The notes beneath the pieces are model-generated. The model was not told the origin of the DNA. It searched no databases and worked only from the letters and a program-made list of their open reading frames with translations. DNA of 20,395 nucleotides from Paracoccaceae bacterium (GTDB taxonomy: Bacteria > Pseudomonadota > Alphaproteobacteria > Rhodobacterales > Rhodobacteraceae), in contig JABSSB010000133.1 of the NCBI GenBank assembly GCA_013214715.1, positions 1 to 20,395 on the forward strand, in the 5' to 3' direction. Every line of letters begins with the position of its first letter. Position 1 is the stretch's first letter. Shown in pieces: positions 15,152-20,395 of the stretch. The position numbers and the translations under genes were made by a program.

Positions 15152-16750
15152 ATGTCAAACGACCTGTCATTCTCCCCAGTGCTGCGGACTGATGCGCCGG
15201 TGATTATTGTGGGGGCCGGGATCGGCGGGCTGGCCACGGCGCTGCGCCTTGTGGCGCGGGGTATGCCCGTTACCGTTTTGGAACAGCATGGCTGGATCGG
15301 CGGCAAGATCCGCACCCTGCCCAGCGCCGCCGGGCCCGTGGCGGCAGGGCCGACCGTTCTGACGATGCGGCATGTCTTTGACGATCTCTTTGCCGAAGCC
15401 GGCGCGCTGTTGGAGGATCATGTCACCCTTCATGCCGACCCGATCTTGGCCCGCCATGTCTGGGCCGATGGCAGTCAATTGGATCTTTTGGCCGATCCTG
15501 AGGCCAGCATCGACGCAATCCGCGCCTTTTCAGGAGCCCGGAGCGCCAAGGAATTTCGTCGTTTTCACCGCGATACTGCGGCCTTGTTTGACGCGATGGA
15601 CGCGCCCATGATGCAAGCGGCAGACCCGTCGGTGGCGCGACTGGGTGCCACAGTCATGACCCGTCCCGGCATGTGGCCGATCATGCGTCCGGGCCGGACC
15701 TTGCGCCACCTTCTGAAAAACCGTTTCTCTGATCCGCGGCTGGCACAGCTATTTGGGCGCTATGCCACCTATGTTGGCGGCAGCCCGCTGGCCTCCCCCG
15801 CGCTGCTGGCGCTGATCTGGCAGGCCGAGGCACGCGGCGTCTGGACGCTGAAGAACGGGTTGGCGAGCCTGATTTCGGCCTTGGCCTATCAGATCACGCA
15901 GCTGGGCGGCGAGATCTGCTGCGATTGTGGCGTGGCGCGGCTGGTAACGGACGGCAATCGCGTGACCGCCGTGGAAACCAATGGGGGACAGATCCTGCCC
16001 GCCCGTGCGGTGGTATTCAACGGTGATCCCCGGGCGCTGGCCTCGGGCCATCTGGGTCGCGATGTCAACACAGTCGCCAGTCAGACACAGCACTGTGACC
16101 GCAGCCTGTCGGCGCGTGTATGGTCATTCGCCGCCAAAGCCTCGGGTGTCGAGCTTGCGCATCACAATGTCTTTTTCGGCGATGATCCGGAGTCGGAATT
16201 CTGCGACCTCGCTGCCGGGCTGATGCCGCGTGACCCCACGCTTTACATCTGCGCACAGGATCGTGGCCATGGGGTTACCGACGGCCCAGAACGTTTTGAA
16301 ATCATTTTGAATGCCCCGCCTCTGGACATGGCCGGGCCGGTGCAGAGGGAGGCCGAGAAATGCCACCAGAGGACTTTTCCGCGTCTGGCCCGGATGGGGC
16401 TGGATTTGACACCCCCCCCACCGCCCGACACGCTGACGACACCCGCGATGTTCGACCAGATGTTTCCGGGCAGCCTCGGCTCGCTTTACGGGCAGAGCCC
16501 GCATGGCATGACGGCAGCGCTGGCGCGGCCACGAGCGCGCAGCGGGATGGCGGGTCTCTATCTGTGCGGGGGCGGGACGCATCCGGGCGCGGGGGTGCCG
16601 ATGGCAGCGCTCTCCGGTCGGCACGCGGCCGAGGCGATCGCGATGGACCTTGCTTTGCCCTCGACGTCCCACCGAACGGATATGCCTGGTGGTATGTCGA
16701 CGGGATCAGCGATGATGGCACGCGCGCCATCTCGATCATCGCCTTCATAG
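15152..16750 (+). CDS. crtD: 1-hydroxycarotenoid 3,4-desaturase (methoxyneurosporene dehydrogenase)
   Basis: CrtD introduces the C3-C4 double bond into 1-hydroxy/methoxy carotenoids on the way to spheroidene or spirilloxanthin. The frame from ATG 15152 gives 532 residues. The FAD dinucleotide motif VIIVGAGIGGLATALRL is at 18-34, then GWIGGKIRT, GPTVLTMRHVFDDLF, and the CrtI/CrtD C-terminal motif GLYLCGGGTHPGAGVPMAAL. I chose MSNDLSF over the upstream in-frame ATG at 15023 because that one lies inside crtE and would translate the regulatory region. After AAEAIAMDL the protein runs about 30 more residues (Ser/Arg/Met-rich) while reading out of frame through the start of crtC; the extension is probably not functional. 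No strong ribosome site is seen. Confidence 0.94.
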   Translation: MSNDLSFSPVLRTDAPVIIVGAGIGGLATALRLVARGMPVTVLEQHGWIGGKIRTLPSAAGPVAAGPTVLTMRHVFDDLFAEAGALLEDHVTLHADPILARHVWADGSQLDLLADPEASIDAIRAFSGARSAKEFRRFHRDTAALFDAMDAPMMQAADPSVARLGATVMTRPGMWPIMRPGRTLRHLLKNRFSDPRLAQLFGRYATYVGGSPLASPALLALIWQAEARGVWTLKNGLASLISALAYQITQLGGEICCDCGVARLVTDGNRVTAVETNGGQILPARAVVFNGDPRALASGHLGRDVNTVASQTQHCDRSLSARVWSFAAKASGVELAHHNVFFGDDPESEFCDLAAGLMPRDPTLYICAQDRGHGVTDGPERFEIILNAPPLDMAGPVQREAEKCHQRTFPRLARMGLDLTPPPPPDTLTTPAMFDQMFPGSLGSLYGQSPHGMTAALARPRARSGMAGLYLCGGGTHPGAGVPMAALSGRHAAEAIAMDLALPSTSHRTDMPGGMSTGSAMMARAPSRSSPS

Positions 16751-17592
16751 GCTCGGTCTTTTCGCCCTGGTATCGCTGGTCGGGACGGCGCAGTCCTGAA
16801 AACCATGTCTGTATCAATGTCGCGACCTATGGGCCCGGCGGGCGGTTTACCATGACCGACCGGGGGCGCACAGCGCTGCGCCAGACGCGCGACAGCTTTA
16901 CTGTGGGGCCGTCATCGCTGCGCTGGACTGGCGATGAGCTGGTGATTGATATCAACGAGATCGGTGCGCTGCCCATGGTGACGCGCGTGCGCGGGCAGGT
17001 GCGGGTCAAACCGTCGGCCATCACCTCGGTCGAATTGCCGCTCACGCCCTCGGGCAGCCATGTCTGGCGCCCCTTTGCCCCGGTTTCAGATATCAGCGTC
17101 GATCTTGAGGCCAAGGGCTGGCAATGGTCGGGCCATGGCTATTTCGATGCCAATTTCGGCACCCGCGCGTTAGAGCAGGATTTCAGCTTTTGGACCTGGG
17201 GGCGCTTTCCCACCAAACACGGCGCGACCTGCATCTATGATGCCAGCCGTCTGGATGGCAGCGAATTGTCCAGCGGGTTCCATTTCACGCCCGACGGTCA
17301 GGCGCATGTGGCCGATGTGCCGCCACGCACCCGGTTCAGTCGCAGCCTCTGGGCGGTCTATCGCGAAACACGCGCCGATCCCGGCACCACGCCGCGCCAG
17401 CGGTTGAACATGCTGGATGCACCGTTTTATTCCCGCTCGATGGTCGAAACCCAACTGGATGGAGAGCGCACCATAGGCGTGCATGAAGCCCTTGATCTGC
17501 GCCGCTTCCGCTCCCCCTTGCTGAAACCCATGCTGGCCGTCCGCGTCCCCCGCCGGCCCGGCTGGCGGTTCGGGGATGAAACCAAGGGATAG
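16564..17592 (+). CDS. crtC: Acyclic carotenoid 1,2-hydratase
   Basis: CrtC adds water across the C1-C2 double bond of neurosporene or lycopene, creating the hydroxyl later methylated by CrtF. Recognisable sequence begins at about residue 31 of this model with ALDVPPNGYAWWYVDGISDD, then SIIAFIGSVFSPWYRWSGR and, further on, HGYFDANFG and FSFWTWGRF, all typical of CrtC. No ATG, GTG or TTG is present in frame between 16567 and the conserved YAWW, so the start is uncertain. GTG 16564 is the nearest usual start codon, giving 342 residues; the next in-frame choice is ATG 16360. The first 30 residues are Arg/Gly-rich crtD sequence out of frame. It overlaps crtD by 187 nt. Confidence 0.9.
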   Translation: MRGRDASGRGGADGSALRSARGRGDRDGPCFALDVPPNGYAWWYVDGISDDGTRAISIIAFIGSVFSPWYRWSGRRSPENHVCINVATYGPGGRFTMTDRGRTALRQTRDSFTVGPSSLRWTGDELVIDINEIGALPMVTRVRGQVRVKPSAITSVELPLTPSGSHVWRPFAPVSDISVDLEAKGWQWSGHGYFDANFGTRALEQDFSFWTWGRFPTKHGATCIYDASRLDGSELSSGFHFTPDGQAHVADVPPRTRFSRSLWAVYRETRADPGTTPRQRLNMLDAPFYSRSMVETQLDGERTIGVHEALDLRRFRSPLLKPMLAVRVPRRPGWRFGDETKG

Positions 17593-17686
17593 ACGACCCG
17601 CCTTAAGGCTTTGCATGGTCAGAAAACCCGACTTCACGCGCGCCGCCTCTTCGATAACATGACCGAGCCGTCTGCCCCCTGAAAAC

Positions 17687-17703
17687 GGGTCGCAGGGCGA
17701 CCC
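17687..17703 (+). terminator. Stem-loop after crtC
   Basis: GGGTCGC (17687-17693) and GCGACCC (17697-17703) form a 7-bp stem with a 3-nt loop, 94 nt after crtC and 21 nt before the next start. No T run follows. It may mark the crtC mRNA end or be a leader structure of the following ORF. Confidence 0.35.
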
Positions 17704-17724
17704 GGATTGAGCGGAGACACACAG

Positions 17725-17925
17725 ATGATGAAATGGCTGACCGTCGCGCTGCTGACGGTGTTGACCGCCGCATGCAGCGTGCCAGAGCCGCCGGTGGATG
17801 CGGATCTTAAGGCGCAGATCTTGCGGAAGATGCCGGATATCGGGTTGATCGCTACATTGCTAGGTTGGCCTTTTCGCTCATCGACAGAAAGTTTCCCTAT
17901 ATTTTTGAGAACTTCTGATGGATGA
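17725..17925 (+). CDS. Short putative lipoprotein, probably truncated
   Basis: The frame begins MMKWLTVALLTVLTAACSVP: a basic start, a hydrophobic stretch and a lipobox LTAAC with Cys 17, so export and lipid anchoring are likely. The following region VDADLKAQILRKMPDI (to about residue 39) has codon use like the neighbouring genes. Beyond it (from about 17842) the DNA becomes AT-richer and the sequence loses protein-like character before a TGA at 17923. I read this as the 5' part of a lipoprotein gene cut by foreign DNA. GGAG lies 8 nt before the ATG. It overlaps the next ORF by 8 nt. No family is recognised. Confidence 0.5.
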   Translation: MMKWLTVALLTVLTAACSVPEPPVDADLKAQILRKMPDIGLIATLLGWPFRSSTESFPIFLRTSDG

Positions 17926-18307
17926 TCTTACCGGCGCGCTGCTAATTGGCTATCTACTCACAACGATCCCAAAGCTGTTTCTGATTTGGTTGGCTCTGAA
18001 AATGCTCGACCGCTTCGCGCACTCGAGCGTTGTCGTCCTTTTTGGTTTGTTGGTTTGCCTGTATCACGCGCAGGCCATCTATCGCGGCACGCTTCTTTGT
18101 GACGCCCCCCACGGCTGGGTCGACTATCCAAACCTCAATTTCGTAGTGAACTGGATAATACTTGCCAGGGATTGCTCCGCACCGATTGGCGAACCCATAG
18201 ACCACGTGTTTTTCTACATCACCGGACCGATCTCAATTGCTGTCACCGTTTTTTTGACGGGCTTCGTTGTAATGAGCTCAAGGTGCAAACGGGTGCCAAC
18301 CAAGTGA
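17918..18307 (+). CDS. Hypothetical membrane protein (129 aa)
   Basis: The 129-residue frame begins MDDLTGALLIGYLLTTIPKL. Three to four hydrophobic segments are visible (about 6-28, 36-53, 76-88 and 100-121). Two cysteines (TLLCDAPHGW and ARDCSAP) lie in the non-membrane loops, and the tail RCKRVPTK is basic, suggesting a cytoplasmic C-terminus. The start region overlaps the end of the preceding short ORF. I see no good ribosome site, so coupling or a different start is possible. Its base composition is clearly less GC-rich than crtC or the downstream amidohydrolase gene, which points to recent acquisition. No family is recognised. Confidence 0.55.
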   Translation: MDDLTGALLIGYLLTTIPKLFLIWLALKMLDRFAHSSVVVLFGLLVCLYHAQAIYRGTLLCDAPHGWVDYPNLNFVVNWIILARDCSAPIGEPIDHVFFYITGPISIAVTVFLTGFVVMSSRCKRVPTK

Positions 18308-18392
18308 CTTGGCGCAGCCAAACCGAACGAGTTCGGGACGAAAATAGCACGCTCTGACTTTTAAATTGTCCGAAGCTGCCGTGGCCAGAGCG

Positions 18393-18412
18393 CAGGCGCG
18401 TGCCCGCGCCTG
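18393..18412. terminator. GC-rich stem-loop between convergent genes
   Basis: CAGGCGCG (18393-18400) and CGCGCCTG (18405-18412) form an 8-bp stem with loop TGCC, followed in the plus sense by TTTGC. It lies between the convergent ends of the membrane-protein ORF and the amidohydrolase gene, so it could act as a weak terminator for one or both. Confidence 0.35.
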
Positions 18413-18446
18413 TTTGCAAAGCGACTACAAAGGCTGCGATAAGCCG

Positions 18447-19697
18447 TCAGGCCACAACCTCGGCGGTTTCCAGCGCGGCGTGCAGCAGCACATCGGCGCC
18501 CGCGCTGGCCCAGTCTTTGGAGATCTCTTCGGCCTCGTTATGGCTGAGCCCATCCACGCAGGGGCACATGATCATCGCCGTAGGCGCGACCTGATTGATC
18601 CAGCAGGCATCATGCCCCGCGCCCGAAATCAGGTTGCGGTGGCTATAGCCCAGCCGCTCGGCCGCGTCGCGGACCCGGCCGACCAGCGTAACGTCAAAGG
18701 CCACAGGATCAAATCCGCCAACCTTTTCAAAGCTGATAGTCAGACCCATCGCATCCGCAATCTCGGTGCCTTCGGCGCGCAGGCGCATCTCCATATCCTC
18801 GATCACCGCCAGCTCGGGCGAGCGGAAATCGACGGTGAAGACGACCTTGCCCGGGATCACGTTGCGCGAATTGGGATAGACATCGATATGGCCCGCAGCC
18901 CCCACAGCGTCCGGCGCATGGCTGAGAGCGATCTCATTCACTTTTTCCAACACGCGCGCCATGCCCAGCCCCGCGTCGCGCCGCATCGGCATCGGGGTTG
19001 AGCCGGTATGGCTGTCTTTGCCTTCGATCGTGACCTGCGTCCAGCTGAGGCCCTGCCCATGGGTCACCACACCGACGAGCTTGTCTTCGGCCTCGAGGAT
19101 GGGGCCTTGTTCGATATGCAGTTCGAGAAACGCATGCATCTGGCGCGCGCCGGTCACTTCTTCGCCTTTCCACCCGATACGCTGCAATTCATCGCCAAAG
19201 CGTTTGCCGTCCGCATCGACGCGGTCATATGCCCAGTCTTGGGTGTGGATGCCCGCGAACACGCCCGAGGACAACATCGCAGGCGCATAGCGCGTGCCTT
19301 CCTCATTGGTGAAATTCGTCACAACGATCGGGTGTTTGGTCTGAATATTGAGGTCATTGAGCGTGCGCACCACCTCAAGCCCCGCCAACACGCCCAGCAC
19401 CCCATCATATTTGCCGCCCGTCGGCTGAGTATCGAGGTGAGAGCCAATATACACCGGCAAAGCGTCTGGATCGATGCCGGGCCGCATCGCAAACATGTTG
19501 CCCATTTGGTCCAGCCCCATCGAACACCCCGCGGCCTCACACCAGCTTTGGAACAGAGCGCGGCCTTCAGCATCTTCATCGGTCAGCGTCTGGCGATTGT
19601 TGCCGCCTGCGATGCCGGGGCCGATCTTGGCCATGTCCATCAGACTGTCCCACAGCCTGTCGCCGTCGATCCGCATATTCTGTGCCGGTGCCGTCAT
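18447..19697 (-). CDS. Zn-dependent carbamoyl-amino-acid amidohydrolase (hydantoinase/carbamoylase family), likely beta-ureidopropionase
   Basis: This M20-fold family (N-carbamoyl-L-amino-acid hydrolase, allantoate amidohydrolase, bacterial beta-ureidopropionase) cleaves carbamoyl or ureido groups in the cytoplasm. The 416 residues are standard. Metal-site sequence is complete: GSHLDTQPTGGKYDG (His 87, Asp 98), FTNEEG (Glu 132-133), LELHIEQGP (His 194), and the C-terminal SHNEAE His. SGAGHDACW is the usual substrate-site motif. GGAAGG lies 7 nt before the ATG. It is divergent from a rutR-type gene whose known ligands are uracil and thymine, so the last step of reductive pyrimidine breakdown (N-carbamoyl-beta-alanine to beta-alanine) is the best guess. 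Allantoate or hydantoin use remains possible, since family sequence alone does not fix the substrate. Confidence 0.88.
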   Translation of the reverse strand: MTAPAQNMRIDGDRLWDSLMDMAKIGPGIAGGNNRQTLTDEDAEGRALFQSWCEAAGCSMGLDQMGNMFAMRPGIDPDALPVYIGSHLDTQPTGGKYDGVLGVLAGLEVVRTLNDLNIQTKHPIVVTNFTNEEGTRYAPAMLSSGVFAGIHTQDWAYDRVDADGKRFGDELQRIGWKGEEVTGARQMHAFLELHIEQGPILEAEDKLVGVVTHGQGLSWTQVTIEGKDSHTGSTPMPMRRDAGLGMARVLEKVNEIALSHAPDAVGAAGHIDVYPNSRNVIPGKVVFTVDFRSPELAVIEDMEMRLRAEGTEIADAMGLTISFEKVGGFDPVAFDVTLVGRVRDAAERLGYSHRNLISGAGHDACWINQVAPTAMIMCPCVDGLSHNEAEEISKDWASAGADVLLHAALETAEVVA

Positions 19698-19886
19698 GTC
19701 GTGCCTTCCTTGGTTCGTCCGCCCTGCCCCTTGCGTTGTAAGGTGAGCTGTTTCAATCTGCCATCAATAAGATCGTTCTATCCGACGCTATCACGGCATG
19801 TGTTTCGTTCAAGACATGCGCCCCATTTGGGTCGACGCAACGCACCGATTGATCGTGATGCGACCGGAAAAATAGGAGTTTGGCGC
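19698..19886. promoter_or_regulatory. Divergent intergenic region, amidohydrolase/rutR
   Basis: These 189 bp must hold the promoters of both divergent genes. I looked for a RutR operator like the E. coli form (TTGACCA-N2-TGGTCAA) and did not find one. Short inverted matches such as CCC-ATTT-GGG (19823-19832) are too weak to call. Confidence 0.4.
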
Positions 19887-20395
19887 ATGCAAGACGGTTC
19901 CGCGCCCACGACGCGCATTCAAACCCGCAACCGTGCCCGTATTCTTGAAGCCGCTCTGGACGTGTTCTCTGCACATGGCTTCCGAGGCGCGACGCTGGAC
20001 ATGATCGCCACGGCGGCGGGGCTGTCAAAGCCCAACCTGCTGTATTACTTCCCAAGCAAACCGGCGATCCATATCGCGCTTCTTCAAAACCTGTTGTCGG
20101 TCTGGCTCGATCCGCTGGCATCGCTTGACCCGAAAGGCGACCCGCTGGACGAGCTTTTGGGATATGTGGCGCGCAAGATGGACATGAGCCGCCTCTATCC
20201 CCGCGAAAGCCGGATTTTCGCCAATGAAATCCTGGCGGGGGCGCCGCATATCCATGACGCGCTGGCGGGTGAGTTGAAAGAACTGGTCAATGATCGCGCG
20301 CGGGTCATTTCAGGGTGGATGGCGCAGGGCAAACTCAGGCCGTGCCACCCGCATCACCTGATCTTTTCGATCTGGTCGCTGACACAGCACTGCGC
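19887..20395 (+). CDS. rutR: TetR-family pyrimidine regulator RutR (3' end beyond window)
   Basis: In E. coli, RutR is a dimeric repressor/activator that responds to uracil and thymine and controls pyrimidine degradation and related nitrogen genes. The window holds 169 codons from the ATG at 19887 and runs off the end; about 40 more are expected. The N-terminal helix-turn-helix includes ATLDMIATAAGLSKPNLLYY followed by FPSKPA. The ligand domain keeps RutR-specific stretches: YPRESRIFANEILAGAP, LAGELKELVNDR, GWMAQGKL and HHLIFSIWSLTQH. AGGAG lies 8 nt before the start. Being divergent from a carbamoyl-amidohydrolase gene fits control of pyrimidine catabolism, but regulation of that neighbour is inferred. 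Confidence 0.93.
   Translation, partial: MQDGSAPTTRIQTRNRARILEAALDVFSAHGFRGATLDMIATAAGLSKPNLLYYFPSKPAIHIALLQNLLSVWLDPLASLDPKGDPLDELLGYVARKMDMSRLYPRESRIFANEILAGAPHIHDALAGELKELVNDRARVISGWMAQGKLRPCHPHHLIFSIWSLTQHC

Noticed and set aside
15147..15152. TTGACA just before crtD as a -35 box
   Set aside because: It overlaps the crtD start codon, so it cannot drive crtD transcription.
19753..20255. Minus-strand frames opposite rutR
   Set aside because: The plus strand encodes a clear RutR with ribosome site; the opposite frames lack any signature.
1..20395. CRISPR arrays, rRNA genes, iteron arrays, pufX
   Set aside because: I saw no regularly spaced repeats, rRNA sequence, or replication iterons; pufC occupies the position of pufX.

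Overview
The window comes from an aerobic anoxygenic phototrophic alphaproteobacterium. It fits best with the Rhodobacteraceae (Roseobacter group). The reasons are GC-rich sequence, the gene order crtE-crtF-bchC-X-Y-Z-pufQ-B-A-L-M-C, a tetraheme pufC where Rhodobacter has pufX, dxs downstream of the puf genes, and a RutR-type regulator. I cannot name a species.

Layout. (1) 1-1650 is a graveyard of mobile DNA: the left end of an IS66-type element cut off within its first gene, two small overlapping genes of lower GC, an ORF in which the start of an IS3-family orfA is fused to the C-terminal part of a plasmid replication initiator (Rep_3 type), and a further ORF fragment whose stop codon is supplied by the IS end. 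(2) 1778-1853 is tRNA-Thr(CGU), whose 3' end faces the graveyard, as is usual at island insertion sites. (3) 2153-15058 (minus strand) is part of a photosynthesis gene cluster: crtE-crtF, bchCXYZ, pufQBALMC and dxs. Many genes overlap by 1-4 nt, the arrangement of the known crtEF-bchCXYZ-puf superoperon. (4) 15152-17592 (plus strand) holds crtD-crtC, divergent from crtE. (5) 17593-18446 is a break. The tspO/crtB/crtI/crtA genes that often follow crtC are absent; in their place are a short lipoprotein-like ORF and a lower-GC membrane-protein ORF. (6) 18447-20395 holds a Zn-dependent carbamoyl-amino-acid amidohydrolase divergent from rutR, probably a pyrimidine-catabolism locus.

How the genes work together. 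Dxs makes DXP for isoprenoids. CrtE makes GGPP. CrtC, CrtD and CrtF carry out hydration, 3,4-desaturation and O-methylation of acyclic carotenoids. BchXYZ (chlorophyllide a reductase) and BchC perform late bacteriochlorophyll a steps. PufBA forms LH1, PufLM the type-II reaction centre, and PufC the tetraheme electron donor. Expression is probably repressed in oxygen/light by PpsR/CrtJ: TGT-N12-ACA sites lie in the crtE/crtD divergent region (two perfect) and over the bchC promoter (one perfect, two one-mismatch). A 12-bp hairpin between pufA and pufL fits the known segmental stabilisation of puf mRNA, and four stem-loops follow pufC.

I do not see a clearly new multi-gene system. The less ordinary observations are the IS/rep chimera next to the tRNA, a repeat-like element read through inside bchY, the long crtD/crtC overlap, the hairpin array after pufC, and the foreign-looking cargo at the break after crtC.
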